Shown: positions 15,326 to 25,022 of the stretch, one piece after another
Layout of the letters: every line of letters starts with the position of its first letter
How positions within the stretch are numbered: position 1 is the first letter of the stretch
Assembly (NCBI GenBank): GCA_026936105.1
Contig: JAIXKI010000011.1
Coordinates: forward strand, 125,877 to 189,876
Direction: 5' to 3'
Source: Chitinophagales bacterium
GTDB lineage: Bacteria; Bacteroidota; Bacteroidia; Chitinophagales; Chitinophagaceae
Length of the DNA stretch: 64,000 bases
Program-made: the position numbers and the translations under genes
Notes under the pieces: generated by a model
Seen by the model: only the letters and a program-made list of their open reading frames with translations
What the model was told of the DNA's origin: nothing
Database searches by the model: none

Positions 15326-17812
15326 ATGCAAGTTTTAAAATTCGGAGGCACATCGGTTGCCACCGCTGAAAATATAAACAGGGTAGTTTCCATAATACGG
15401 AATGAAATTCAGAAAGACAGAACGGTTGTCGTGGTATCTGCTTTGGGAGGTGTCACTGATCTGTTGCTTTCATCGGCCACCATGGCTTCGCTGGGCGATG
15501 AACAATACAAAGAAAAACTGTCACTGATAGAGCATCGCCACCTGGATTCGGCCAAGAAATTGATACCTGCCGCATATCAAAGCTCTTTACTGAGCCTGAT
15601 AAAAAGATCATGCAATGAGATAGAAGACATTTGCAATGGTATTTTCATGCTGGGCGAACTTACATCCCGTACCAAAGACAGGATTTCTGTCTATGGTGAA
15701 TGGCTTTCTTCACAGATACTTTCTGCAAAACTGAGATCGGAAGGAATAGAAAATGAATGGAAAGATGCCAGGGAACTGATCGTCACCAACTCCAACCACA
15801 CTGCGGCAGAAGTGCAACGGGAAATTACAAATGAAAAGATCAGGGAATTCATTTCAAAGCCTGATACACGCCTGTTCATCATCCCGGGCTTTATTGCTGC
15901 AGACAGTAAAGGTGTTTCTACTACTTTGGGAAGAGGAGGATCGGATTACACGGCAGCCCTCATTGCTGCTGCCCTCAATGCAGATATATTGCAGGTATGG
16001 ACGGACGTCAGCGGAATGATGACAGCAGATCCGCGGCTGGCATCCAGGACTCATGTGATCCCGAAGATCTCTTACCAGGAAGCGATGGAGCTTTCTCATT
16101 TCGGGGCAAAAGTCATTTATCCCCCCACCATACAACCGGTGATGAGCATGAATATTCCCGTGGTCATCAAAAACACTTTTTCGCCTGCCGATGCAGGCAC
16201 CACAATCCATAATGGAGTTTCTCAGGAAAGCATATCAGGGAATGGTGATGATAATATCGTCAGGGGTATTTCAAGTATCAACAATATTTCCCTTATCAGC
16301 CTGGAAGGAAGCGGCATGATTGGTATTCCCGGGTTTTCCAAAAGGTTATTTGAAGCATTAAGCAATGAAAAAATCAATGTGATCCTGATCACTCAAAGTT
16401 CTTCGGAACATTCCATCTGTGTGGGAATTGAAACAGCTGCTGTTGCCAGGGCAAAACAGGCCGTTGATGATGCTTTTGTCAATGAAATCGCCTTGCATAA
16501 AGTGGATCCATTAAAAGTGGAATCGGGGCTTTCCATCATCGCTTTGGTGGGAGAACAAATGAAAAGCCACTCAGGCATCAGCGGCAGAATGTTTGGCGCA
16601 CTGGGAAAAAATGGTGTGAATGTCCGTGCCATTTCACAAGGTTCGTCGGAAAAAAATATTTCAGCAGTGATCTCCACCAAAGATGTAGGCAAAGCCATCA
16701 ATGTATTGCACGAGGAATTTTTTGAGACAACTTATAAACAGGTGAACCTTTTCATTGCAGGAACAGGAAATGTAGGTTCCAAACTGTTGGAGCAACTGGA
16801 CAAGCAAACCGGCTTTCTGGAACAGCAAATGAAGATGCACATACGGCTGGTGGGACTGAGCAATAGCAGAAAGATGCTGATCAGTGAAGAAGGCATTGAT
16901 CTTTCCGGGTGGAAGGAAGAATTGCAGAAGGGGAAACAGGCAGATATCGCGGAGTTTGTGGATAGAATGATTGCGCTCAATCTCAGAAATTCAGTATTCA
17001 TTGATGTAACTGCGAATGAACAAATAGCTGAGCATTACGGAAAGATACTGAAGAAAAGCATTGCAGTGGTGGCCTGCAATAAAGTAGCCGCATCTTCAGA
17101 ATATGAGAAGTATAAAAAATTAAAAAGCCTGGCAAGGGAATTCAACAGCCAGTTTCTTTTTGAGACCAACGTAGGGGCGGGGCTTCCCGTGATCGGCACC
17201 TTGAACGACCTGTTGAGCAGCGGTGACCGTGTTCACCGTATTGAAGCCGTACTGAGCGGAACCCTGAACTTTGTGTTCAATAATTATGATGGCAAAAGAA
17301 AGTTCGCAGAAGTGGTGAAGCAGGCACAGGAAGAAGGATACACAGAGCCTGATCCGAGGCTGGATCTCAGTGGCACTGATGTCATGCGAAAGATATTGAT
17401 TCTGGCGAGGGAAGCAGGGCAGAAAATAGAAATGAACGAGATCACCAATAGTTCTTTTCTGCCTGAATCATGCATGAAAGGTTCTGTAGAAGATTTTTAC
17501 CGGGCAATGGAAAAAGAAGAGGATCATTTTAAAAAGATTTATGAAAAGGCAAAGGCCGGTGGCAGTAAATTAAAATTTGTTGCGGCTTACAGTTGCACTC
17601 CTGATGAAGGTATGAAAGGAAAAGCTTCAGTAGGATTGCAGCATATCAACCCGCAGCAGGATCTTTATCATTTATATGGAAAAGATAATGTTGTCCTGTT
17701 TTATACAGACCGCTATAAAGAACAACCGCTGGTGATCAAAGGTGCGGGTGCGGGAGCAGAAGTGACTGCAAGCGGAGTATTTGCCGATGTATTAAGAGCT
17801 GTTAAACATTGA
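15326..17812 (+). CDS. thrA: Bifunctional aspartate kinase / homoserine dehydrogenase I
   Basis: An 828-residue fusion enzyme for the first and third steps of threonine synthesis. The aspartate kinase domain (1 to about 290) starts with VLKFGGTSVATAENI and has TTLGRGGSDYTAALIA. Two ACT-type regulatory segments follow (about 310-460, for example ISLISLEGSGMIGIPG and ALVGEQMKSHSGISG). The dehydrogenase domain opens with the NAD loop FIAGTGNVGSKLLEQL and carries VLSGTLNFVFN and LDLSGTDVMRKILIL. Feedback inhibition by threonine is expected from the ACT region. It heads the thrABC operon behind the attenuator. Confidence 0.96.
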   Translation: MQVLKFGGTSVATAENINRVVSIIRNEIQKDRTVVVVSALGGVTDLLLSSATMASLGDEQYKEKLSLIEHRHLDSAKKLIPAAYQSSLLSLIKRSCNEIEDICNGIFMLGELTSRTKDRISVYGEWLSSQILSAKLRSEGIENEWKDARELIVTNSNHTAAEVQREITNEKIREFISKPDTRLFIIPGFIAADSKGVSTTLGRGGSDYTAALIAAALNADILQVWTDVSGMMTADPRLASRTHVIPKISYQEAMELSHFGAKVIYPPTIQPVMSMNIPVVIKNTFSPADAGTTIHNGVSQESISGNGDDNIVRGISSINNISLISLEGSGMIGIPGFSKRLFEALSNEKINVILITQSSSEHSICVGIETAAVARAKQAVDDAFVNEIALHKVDPLKVESGLSIIALVGEQMKSHSGISGRMFGALGKNGVNVRAISQGSSEKNISAVISTKDVGKAINVLHEEFFETTYKQVNLFIAGTGNVGSKLLEQLDKQTGFLEQQMKMHIRLVGLSNSRKMLISEEGIDLSGWKEELQKGKQADIAEFVDRMIALNLRNSVFIDVTANEQIAEHYGKILKKSIAVVACNKVAASSEYEKYKKLKSLAREFNSQFLFETNVGAGLPVIGTLNDLLSSGDRVHRIEAVLSGTLNFVFNNYDGKRKFAEVVKQAQEEGYTEPDPRLDLSGTDVMRKILILAREAGQKIEMNEITNSSFLPESCMKGSVEDFYRAMEKEEDHFKKIYEKAKAGGSKLKFVAAYSCTPDEGMKGKASVGLQHINPQQDLYHLYGKDNVVLFYTDRYKEQPLVIKGAGAGAEVTASGVFADVLRAVKH

Positions 17813-17817
17813 CGGAG

Positions 17818-18741
17818 ATGAAAAAAGTAAAAGTAAAAAGTCATGCTACCGTGGCGAACCTGGTTTGCGGTTTTGATATTCTGGGTATGGCATTGAATGA
17901 CCCTTACGACCTGATGGAAGTGAAACTACTGGAAAGACCGGAAGTGATCATTCATAATAAAGACGGGTTCGGATTGCCGGAAGAACCCGAAAAAAATGTT
18001 GCAGGTGTGGTTTTTCTTTCGGTGATGGGAAAAATGAATAACGGTATCGGCTTTGAAGTTGAAATGCATAAGCAGATCAAACCGGGAAGCGGACTCGGCT
18101 CCAGCGCTGCCAGCGCTGCGGGTGCAGCAGCAGCCGCCGATCATTTGCTTGGTAATATTTTTCCCAAAGAGGATTTGGTGCGTTTTGCCATGAACGGGGA
18201 AAAGCTTGCATCAGGTGTGAAACATGCAGATAATATCACTCCCTGTATTTACGGAGGAGTCAGCCTGATCAGGTCAATTTTTCCTTTGGATATTATTTCC
18301 CTTCCTGCTCCTGACCTTTTTGTTACGGTGATACATCCGCAGATAGAAGTGAAAACCTCGGATGCAAGACAGATACTTAAAAAGCAGGTCCTTTTAAAAG
18401 ATGCGATACGCCAGTGGGGAAATATTGCAGGGTTGGTGACAGGATTTTTAAAAAATGACCTGGATCTGATAGGACGTTCACTGGAAGATGTGCTCATAGA
18501 ACCTGTCAGAAGTATTTTAATACCTGGATTTGATGAAGTGAAAGCAAAATGCAAAGAAGCCGGAGTTTTGGGTGGCGGCATCTCAGGGTCAGGGCCTTCT
18601 GTTTTTATGCTAAGCAGGGACCGGCACACTGCAAGTGAAGCAGAAAAAGCAATGAAAGATGTATATGACAGAATCGGTATCGGCTATCATACCTATATCA
18701 CAACGATCAATAAAACGGGTGTGGAGATAACGGGAGAGTAG
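17818..18741 (+). CDS. thrB: Homoserine kinase
   Basis: A 307-residue GHMP kinase that phosphorylates homoserine. The ATP loop is KPGSGLGSSAASAAGAAAAA (near residue 85), and the C-terminal GGGISGSGPSVFML is the second conserved GHMP motif. ATG at 17818 follows the thrA stop by five bases and a GGAG lies directly before it. A TTG three codons earlier overlaps thrA and is less likely. Confidence 0.95.
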   Translation: MKKVKVKSHATVANLVCGFDILGMALNDPYDLMEVKLLERPEVIIHNKDGFGLPEEPEKNVAGVVFLSVMGKMNNGIGFEVEMHKQIKPGSGLGSSAASAAGAAAAADHLLGNIFPKEDLVRFAMNGEKLASGVKHADNITPCIYGGVSLIRSIFPLDIISLPAPDLFVTVIHPQIEVKTSDARQILKKQVLLKDAIRQWGNIAGLVTGFLKNDLDLIGRSLEDVLIEPVRSILIPGFDEVKAKCKEAGVLGGGISGSGPSVFMLSRDRHTASEAEKAMKDVYDRIGIGYHTYITTINKTGVEITGE

Positions 18742-18786
18742 AAAATATGATTATATTATTTGAATGATCAGTTTTAATTATAGAAA

Positions 18787-20082
18787 TTGAAGTATTACAG
18801 TACAAACAGGAAATCGCCGGCCGTTGATTTTAAAGAAGCGACCATTAAAGGCCAGGCTCCGGACAAAGGATTGTATTTTCCTGAACGGATTCCGGCAGTG
18901 GATGAAGACCTGATCAAAAGGATCGGGAACCTCTCCAATGAAGAGATCGCATTTCATGTCATCAGGCCTTATACAGGAAATGAAATTCCCGAAGAAAAAT
19001 TATTCCGGATCGTTTCGGAAACGGTGAACTTTCCCATGCCTCTTGTTCAGGTCAATGATTCCATATGGTCATTGGAATTATTTCACGGCCCCACGCTTGC
19101 TTTTAAAGATGTAGGCGCCAGGTTTATGAGCCGGTGCCTCGGATATTTTCTGAAAGACAATGAAAAAAAGGTAACTGTGCTGGTAGCCACTTCGGGTGAT
19201 ACCGGCGGAGCCGTGGCAAACGGATTTTATTTAACGGAAGGAGTGGACGTAGTGATCTTATATCCATCGGGAAAAGTGAGCCCTGTACAGGAAAAGCAAC
19301 TCACCACATTGGGAGGCAATATTCATGCACTGGAAGTGAAAGGTACTTTCGATGACTGCCAGCAGATGGTAAAGAAAGCTTTTGCCAATGAAGAGATTCA
19401 AAAAAAACGCTTTCTCACTTCTGCCAATTCCATAAACGTGGCAAGATGGCTGCCCCAGCAGTTCTATTATTTTTTTGCATACAGGCAATGGCCATATAAA
19501 AAAGATCCGCCGGTGATTTCAGTTCCCAGCGGAAACTTCGGAAATATATGTGCCGGAATACTGGCGCAACGGTCAGGATTGCCGGTAAAGCATTTTATAG
19601 CTGCCTGCAATGTGAATGATGTGGTGAGCGGTTATTTAAAAACAGAGGTTTTAAAACCTAAAACTGCAGTATCTACGTGGAGCAATGCCATGGATGTGGG
19701 CAATCCCAGCAACTTTGTCCGCATCCTGGAGATCTTTCACCACCGGTTCCCGGATCTGAAAGATCATCTCTCCTCCTGCAGCATCTCCGATGAAGAAACA
19801 TTGGCCACAATAAATAGTGTATTCAGAGAGTTTAAATATTTAACGGATCCTCATGGCGCAGTAGGCTATGAGGCACTGAATAGGTTTTTGAAGAATGAAG
19901 CTGCCGGCAAAGGAATATTTCTGGAAACAGCTCATCCGGTAAAATTCCCCGAAGCTGTGGAGAAAGCAACAGGGCGGCCGGTTGAGATCCTTTCTTCGCT
20001 TGCCGGGCTGATGAAGAAAGATAAGCAAAGTGTTTTAATGGAGAATGATTTTAATCATTTTAAAGAATACCTGCTTTATTAA
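18787..20082 (+). CDS. thrC: Threonine synthase
   Basis: A 431-residue PLP enzyme that converts phosphohomoserine to threonine. The PLP lysine is in FHGPTLAFKDVGARFM; ATSGDTGGAVANGF and SVPSGNFGNICAGI are cofactor loops. The N-terminus MKYYSTNRKSPAVDFKEA is the usual one for this family, and it requires the rare TTG start codon at 18787. It is the last gene of the operon, 45 bases after thrB. Confidence 0.95.
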   Translation: MKYYSTNRKSPAVDFKEATIKGQAPDKGLYFPERIPAVDEDLIKRIGNLSNEEIAFHVIRPYTGNEIPEEKLFRIVSETVNFPMPLVQVNDSIWSLELFHGPTLAFKDVGARFMSRCLGYFLKDNEKKVTVLVATSGDTGGAVANGFYLTEGVDVVILYPSGKVSPVQEKQLTTLGGNIHALEVKGTFDDCQQMVKKAFANEEIQKKRFLTSANSINVARWLPQQFYYFFAYRQWPYKKDPPVISVPSGNFGNICAGILAQRSGLPVKHFIAACNVNDVVSGYLKTEVLKPKTAVSTWSNAMDVGNPSNFVRILEIFHHRFPDLKDHLSSCSISDEETLATINSVFREFKYLTDPHGAVGYEALNRFLKNEAAGKGIFLETAHPVKFPEAVEKATGRPVEILSSLAGLMKKDKQSVLMENDFNHFKEYLLY

Positions 20083-20120
20083 TTTTGTGATGTAATTATT
20101 TTGAAAAGGAGGGTAGGAAC

Positions 20121-20687
20121 ATGCATGATATTGAACCTTTTTTCAACTGGAGGCATATTTATGTCAGTGAAGAAGATAAGCGTTCCCCTTTTTACGGGAG
20201 GAACTATTCTGAATTTGAATTTTCTCAAACGGTTTATAATTATTATATACATCCGCAGTGGGATGATTTCGGCAGCCGCACTCTTTATCTGAAAGTTTTA
20301 CTGGCTGATTACGATGAAAAATATGCGATTATTGAAATGATCGGAGAGTGGAATGATGCCATTGAGAATGATATTATGGAACTGAAGAGAGAAGTGCTGG
20401 AAAGATTTATGGATGAAGGCATTCACAAGTTTGTGCTGGTGGCAGAGAATGTATTGAACTATCACAGCGACACCAAAGATTATTACGAGGAATTATATGA
20501 GAATGTGATTGAGGAAAATGGCTGGGTGGTTTGTCTGAATATGCCGGAGCAAACCCAATATGATTTCCGGAAAGCGAAGCTGAATCATTATATTGAATTG
20601 ATGGAGCTGGAAAACTGGAGAACTTATAAACCTTTTCATTTATTTAAAAAGATCAATGGCGAACTCATGTTGCGATTGAAATCATAA
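20121..20687 (+). CDS. Conserved hypothetical protein
   Basis: A 188-residue, acidic, soluble protein starting MHDIEPFFNWRHIYVSEEDK. It is rich in aromatic residues (YNYYIHPQWDDFGSRTLYLK) and has alternating strands and helices, but no motif I can name. Proteins with this opening occur across Bacteroidota without assigned function. It lies 38 bases after thrC on the same strand and may be cotranscribed. No signal peptide or membrane segment. Confidence 0.75.
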   Translation: MHDIEPFFNWRHIYVSEEDKRSPFYGRNYSEFEFSQTVYNYYIHPQWDDFGSRTLYLKVLLADYDEKYAIIEMIGEWNDAIENDIMELKREVLERFMDEGIHKFVLVAENVLNYHSDTKDYYEELYENVIEENGWVVCLNMPEQTQYDFRKAKLNHYIELMELENWRTYKPFHLFKKINGELMLRLKS

Positions 20688-20854
20688 CTTTCTTTTTTTA
20701 TTTATTTTCTCTTTATCTTAGTTTTGTTACAGATCATCAAAAGATCCTTCTTTTTTTTGCAGAGAATAAGTCTGCGAAAAATTTTATAACTTTTCCTGTG
20801 ATGTATCGGTTACGGTAGTACCTTTATACGGTTATTTAACTCACTCTGCTTTTT

Positions 20855-21535
20855 ATGAAATGGACTGAAATTTTTACTTCGTCGATCGGAAAGAAGTTAG
20901 TGATGGCTTTATCCGGTCTGTTCCTTATTTCTTTTCTGGTAATACATGTCGGACTCAATGCCTGTATCTGGGCGAACGATAAAGGGGAGATGTTTAATAA
21001 GGCAGCACATTTCATGGACACTTCAGTGGTGGTCAGAATATTGGAAGTGGTATTATTTGCAGGGTTCTTTGTACACATCATTCAGGGAATAGTATTAGAA
21101 ATACAAAACCGGAGCAAAAGAAAGATCGGATATCAGATCAAACTGGGCAACAGGGGAAGCAAATGGAACAGCCGCTTTATGGGATTACTGGGCACCATTA
21201 TTTTCATGTTCCTGATCATTCACTGGAAACAATTGTGGATCCCTTCCCGTTTCACCGGAGTTGCTCCCGTGGTAATTGACGGAAAGGAAATGCAGGATAT
21301 GTTCAGCCTGATGAAAGTTACTTTCAGTGAATTATGGGTAGTGATTGTTTATGTAGTAGCCTGTTATTCTCTTTGCTGGCATCTGATACACGGATTTCAA
21401 AGTGCCTTCAGAACGATCGGCGTTTATAACAACCGTTATCTGATCATGATCAATAAGGCGGGAATATGGTTTTCCGTGATTGTATCCCTGGCTTTTGCCA
21501 TGATGCCGGTTTCGATGTATTTGAACTGGGTATAA
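20855..21535 (+). CDS. sdhC: Succinate dehydrogenase cytochrome b subunit
   Basis: A 226-residue membrane subunit with about five transmembrane helices (near residues 16-36, 60-84, 105-123, 150-172, 200-220). It anchors SdhA/SdhB and passes electrons to quinone. Histidines suited to heme binding are in LISFLVIHVGLNAC, FFVHIIQGIV, LIIHWKQLW and SLCWHLIHGFQSAF. It is the single-subunit (type B) form usual in Bacteroidota. TACCTTTA at 20819-20826 resembles the -7 promoter element. Confidence 0.93.
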   Translation: MKWTEIFTSSIGKKLVMALSGLFLISFLVIHVGLNACIWANDKGEMFNKAAHFMDTSVVVRILEVVLFAGFFVHIIQGIVLEIQNRSKRKIGYQIKLGNRGSKWNSRFMGLLGTIIFMFLIIHWKQLWIPSRFTGVAPVVIDGKEMQDMFSLMKVTFSELWVVIVYVVACYSLCWHLIHGFQSAFRTIGVYNNRYLIMINKAGIWFSVIVSLAFAMMPVSMYLNWV

Positions 21536-21624
21536 AAAGATTAGCGAATAATTTTTAATGTGTGACAGGTACAGTGATCTGATGTTATTATCAAATTGAT
21601 GAATTTTCAAATTATTGGATTCTC

Positions 21625-23598
21625 ATGTTGAATTCTAAAACTCCGTCAGGGCCGTTAGAAAAAAAATGGAAGAATTACAAAGACCATTGCAAGTTGGTGA
21701 ACCCTGCCAATAAACGCAAGCTGGAAGTCATTGTCATCGGCACAGGGCTGGCCGGTGCATCTGCTGCTGCTACTCTGGCTGAGCTGGGTTATAAAGTGAA
21801 ATCATTTTGTTTTCAGGATTCTCCCAGGCGGGCACATAGTATAGCTGCCCAGGGAGGTATCAATGCAGCAAAAAATTATCAGAATGACGGGGATAGTGTT
21901 TACCGTTTATTTTATGACACTATTAAAGGTGGAGATTACCGCTCCCGTGAATCAAATACATACAGGTTGGCAGAAGTGAGCGCCAATATCATTGATCAAT
22001 GTGTGGCACAGGGCGTGCCTTTTGCAAGAGAATATGGAGGGCTGTTATCCAACCGTTCATTTGGTGGTGTGCAGGTGCAACGTACTTTTTATGCTGCGGG
22101 ACAAACAGGCCAGCAACTTCTGATCGGCGCTTATCAGGCTTTGGAAAGACAGATTGCTCTGGGAGCAGTGGAAATGTATTCCCGTCATGAGATGCTGGAT
22201 ATTGTGGTCATTGACGGAAAGGCAAGAGGTGTGATAGTAAGGAACCTGATCACCGGCGAACTGGAAAGGCATTTCGGGCATGCAGTTGTACTTTGCAGTG
22301 GCGGTTATGGAAACGTATTTTACCTGTCCACGAATGCCATGGGCAGTAATGTGACTGCTGCATGGAAAGCGCATAAAAGGGGAGCCTATTTCGGAAATCC
22401 CTGTTATACACAGATCCATCCAACCTGCATCCCTGTCACCGGTGATCATCAGAGTAAGTTGACACTGATGTCAGAGTCATTGCGTAATGACGGAAGGATC
22501 TGGGTTCCTAAAAACAAAGGAGATAACCGTAAAGGAAATGCAATACCGGAGGAGGAAAGGGATTATTACCTGGAAAGAAGATATCCTGCATTCGGAAATT
22601 TAGTGCCGAGGGATGTAGCCTCCCGTGCTGCAAAAGAGAGATGCGATGCAGGTTATGGAGTAGGTACTTCGAAGCAAGCGGTATTTCTCGACTTTTCAGA
22701 CGCTATCAAACGTTATGGCAAGATCGAATGCAGCAAATTGGGAAATCACAATCCCACGGATGAAGAAGTTCGTCATCACGGGATGGAAGTAGTGAAAGAG
22801 AAATACGGAAATCTTTTTGACATGTATGAAAAGATCACCGGCGAGAATCCTTACGAGGTACCTATGAGGATTTATCCTGCGGTGCATTATACCATGGGAG
22901 GGCTTTGGGTAGATTATGAATTGATGACCACGGTTCCGGGATTGTATGCTTTGGGGGAATGTAATTTCTCTGACCATGGAGCCAATCGTCTGGGCGCATC
23001 GGCCCTGATGCAAGGTCTTGCAGACGGATATTTTGTGATCCCATACACCATAGGCAATTATCTGGCAGATGAGATCAGGACTCCGCCAATACCGACTTCA
23101 CATCCTGCATTTGAAGAAGCAGAAAAAGGAGTGACAAACAAGATCAATAGCCTGATGAATATTAAAGGCGCTCAGACGGCAGAGAGCTTTCATAAGCGTT
23201 TGGGAAAGATTATGTGGGATAAGTGCGGCATGGCAAGGAATGCTGCCGGATTGAAAGAAGCAATTCAGGAAATAAGGGCTCTTAGAGAAGAGTTTTGGAA
23301 AGACCTGCGCATACCGGGTGGGATCGATGAAATGAATCCTGAATTGGATAAAGCGCAGCGTGTATCGGATTTTATGGAATTGGGAGAACTGATCTGTATT
23401 GATGCATTGAACCGTGAAGAAAGTTGCGGAGGTCACTTCCGTGAAGAATACCAGACTTCAGAAGGAGAAGCCCTGAGGAATGATGAGAAATTTTTAAATG
23501 TAAGTGCATGGCAATATAAAGACGGTAAGGAATGGGAGTTGCATAAGGAAGAATTGATCTTTGAAGAAGTGAAACCGACGCAGAGGAGTTATAAGTAA
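21625..23598 (+). CDS. sdhA: Succinate dehydrogenase / fumarate reductase flavoprotein subunit
   Basis: A 657-residue FAD subunit. The Rossmann loop is [22 protein letters not shown] (near residue 35), and [16 protein letters not shown] contains the His that covalently binds FAD. The active-site Arg region is in [17 protein letters not shown], and [15 protein letters not shown] and [10 protein letters not shown] are family signatures. It oxidises succinate in the TCA cycle and feeds electrons to SdhB. It lies 89 bases after sdhC. Confidence 0.95.
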   Translation: MLNSKTPSGPLEKKWKNYKDHCKLVNPANKRKLEVIVIGTGLAGASAAATLAELGYKVKSFCFQDSPRRAHSIAAQGGINAAKNYQNDGDSVYRLFYDTIKGGDYRSRESNTYRLAEVSANIIDQCVAQGVPFAREYGGLLSNRSFGGVQVQRTFYAAGQTGQQLLIGAYQALERQIALGAVEMYSRHEMLDIVVIDGKARGVIVRNLITGELERHFGHAVVLCSGGYGNVFYLSTNAMGSNVTAAWKAHKRGAYFGNPCYTQIHPTCIPVTGDHQSKLTLMSESLRNDGRIWVPKNKGDNRKGNAIPEEERDYYLERRYPAFGNLVPRDVASRAAKERCDAGYGVGTSKQAVFLDFSDAIKRYGKIECSKLGNHNPTDEEVRHHGMEVVKEKYGNLFDMYEKITGENPYEVPMRIYPAVHYTMGGLWVDYELMTTVPGLYALGECNFSDHGANRLGASALMQGLADGYFVIPYTIGNYLADEIRTPPIPTSHPAFEEAEKGVTNKINSLMNIKGAQTAESFHKRLGKIMWDKCGMARNAAGLKEAIQEIRALREEFWKDLRIPGGIDEMNPELDKAQRVSDFMELGELICIDALNREESCGGHFREEYQTSEGEALRNDEKFLNVSAWQYKDGKEWELHKEELIFEEVKPTQRSYK

Positions 23599-23656
23599 AG
23601 ATTGTTTGATGGTTGAATGGTTATTGGATGAATCCTGTAATTGACAACTGAAGATT

Positions 23657-24034
23657 ATGGCGGAGAAGTATCTTAAACTGAATGATATTGAAGCCTATAA
23701 GATTTCTTTTCGCCTCAGTAATTATATATGGAATGTGGTTTTGAAATGGGATTCATTCGCGAAGAGAACGATCGGTGAGCAATTTATCACGGCATCGGAT
23801 TCAATTTCAGCGAATATTGCGAAAGAATTCGGAAGGTATTTTAAAAGAGATAAGATCAAATTTTATTTTTATAGTTCGGGCTCTGTAAAAGAATGTTTTG
23901 ATTGGAATGAAAAATCGAAGACCAGGAAATTACTGACAGAAACTGAGTATGCTTATATTTTTAGTGAACTGCAACAGTTGCCGGAATTAATAAATAGACT
24001 GATTAAATACACAAATTTAAAACTGGCAAAATAA
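23657..24034 (+). CDS. Four-helix-bundle (S23-type) protein inserted in the sdh operon
   Basis: A 125-residue protein of the S23 / 23S-rRNA-intervening-sequence family. Its blocks are LNDIEAYKISFRLSNYIWNVVLKW, RTIGEQFITASDSISANIAKEFGR, SSGSVKECFDW and a C-terminal helix with INRLIKYTN. The fold is four helices, forming pentamers in homologues; the cellular role is not established. The fold is shared with Avd of diversity-generating retroelements, but no reverse transcriptase is near. It separates sdhA from sdhB, an unusual place, and a stem-loop follows it (24038-24069). Confidence 0.88.
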   Translation: MAEKYLKLNDIEAYKISFRLSNYIWNVVLKWDSFAKRTIGEQFITASDSISANIAKEFGRYFKRDKIKFYFYSSGSVKECFDWNEKSKTRKLLTETEYAYIFSELQQLPELINRLIKYTNLKLAK

Positions 24035-24037
24035 TCA

Positions 24038-24069
24038 TTAAGCAATGAAACCATAAAACCATTGTTTAA
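24038..24069. other. Stem-loop between the four-helix gene and sdhB
   Basis: TTAAGCAATG (24038-24047) pairs with CATTGTTTAA (24060-24069) with one G-T pair. There is no T run long enough for a terminator on the plus strand. It could affect mRNA processing or sdhB translation. Confidence 0.4.
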
Positions 24070-24084
24070 TTACCGAATTTAATT

Positions 24085-24858
24085 ATGGAACACTATACAA
24101 TGAACTTAACGCTGAAAGTATGGAAACAGAAGAATACTGCTTCCAAAGGAAGGTTTGAAACATTTGAAGTGAAAGATATTTCTTCGGAGATGTCATTCCT
24201 GGAAATGTTCGATGTGTTGAATGAAAGACTGATCAATGAAGGAAAAGATCCTATCGCTTTTGACCACGATTGCCGGGAGGGAATATGTGGTATGTGCTCT
24301 ATGTATATCAACGGGCGGCCTCATGGCCCCTGGCATGGCACAACAACCTGTCAGCTACACATGAGAGCTTTCAAAGATGGCGATACCATTGTTGTGGAAC
24401 CATGGCGTGCCAATGCATTTCCGGTGATCAAAGACCTGATGGTGGATCGCAGTGCATTCGACCGCATCATTCAGGCAGGAGGCTATATCTCTGTCAATAC
24501 AGGGAATGCGGTAGATGGTAACACTATTCCGGTGGAAAGAGATCAAGCGGAAAGATCCTTTGCTGCTGCTGCCTGCATCGGTTGCGGTGCATGTGTGGCT
24601 GCCTGCAAAAATTCTTCAGCGATGTTATTTACTGCGGCTAAAGTTTCTCATCTGGCATTATTACCACAGGGAGATCCGGAAAGAAAGACAAGGGCTCTGA
24701 ATATGATCGCCCAGATGGATAAAGAAGGATTTGGCTCCTGCACCAACACCGGCGCCTGCGAAGCAGTATGCCCCAAAGAAATTTCAATTGCTTATATCGC
24801 TCAGTTGAATTCAGAATTTATCAGAGGCGCAGTCCTGCAGCATGAAGAAAATGAGTAG
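24085..24858 (+). CDS. sdhB: Succinate dehydrogenase iron-sulfur subunit
   Basis: A 257-residue electron-transfer subunit. The [2Fe-2S] ligands lie in [15 protein letters not shown] and the later TTCQLHM. The second domain has [12 protein letters not shown] and [15 protein letters not shown] for the [4Fe-4S] and [3Fe-4S] clusters. An in-frame ATG at 24100 is an alternative start. It completes the sdhCAB set, although separated from sdhA by the four-helix gene. Confidence 0.95.
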   Translation: MEHYTMNLTLKVWKQKNTASKGRFETFEVKDISSEMSFLEMFDVLNERLINEGKDPIAFDHDCREGICGMCSMYINGRPHGPWHGTTTCQLHMRAFKDGDTIVVEPWRANAFPVIKDLMVDRSAFDRIIQAGGYISVNTGNAVDGNTIPVERDQAERSFAAAACIGCGACVAACKNSSAMLFTAAKVSHLALLPQGDPERKTRALNMIAQMDKEGFGSCTNTGACEAVCPKEISIAYIAQLNSEFIRGAVLQHEENE

Positions 24859-25022
24859 CTGATTTCTCTTCATTAAAAGTTTCATTTCATAGATCTGGCA
24901 GCAGGTTGTTTATCCGGTTTTACCACGTTCAATTTTATCCTTTTTCGTGGAATTAACAGGATGGGATAACTTTTAAACAATAAAAGGGCAGATTTTGCGA
25001 TTTTGAGTTAAACTCACTGCTA

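Noticed and set aside
23657-24034. Diversity-generating retroelement (Avd-like fold)
   Set aside because: No reverse transcriptase, template repeat or variable repeat is visible nearby; the protein fits the general S23 four-helix family.
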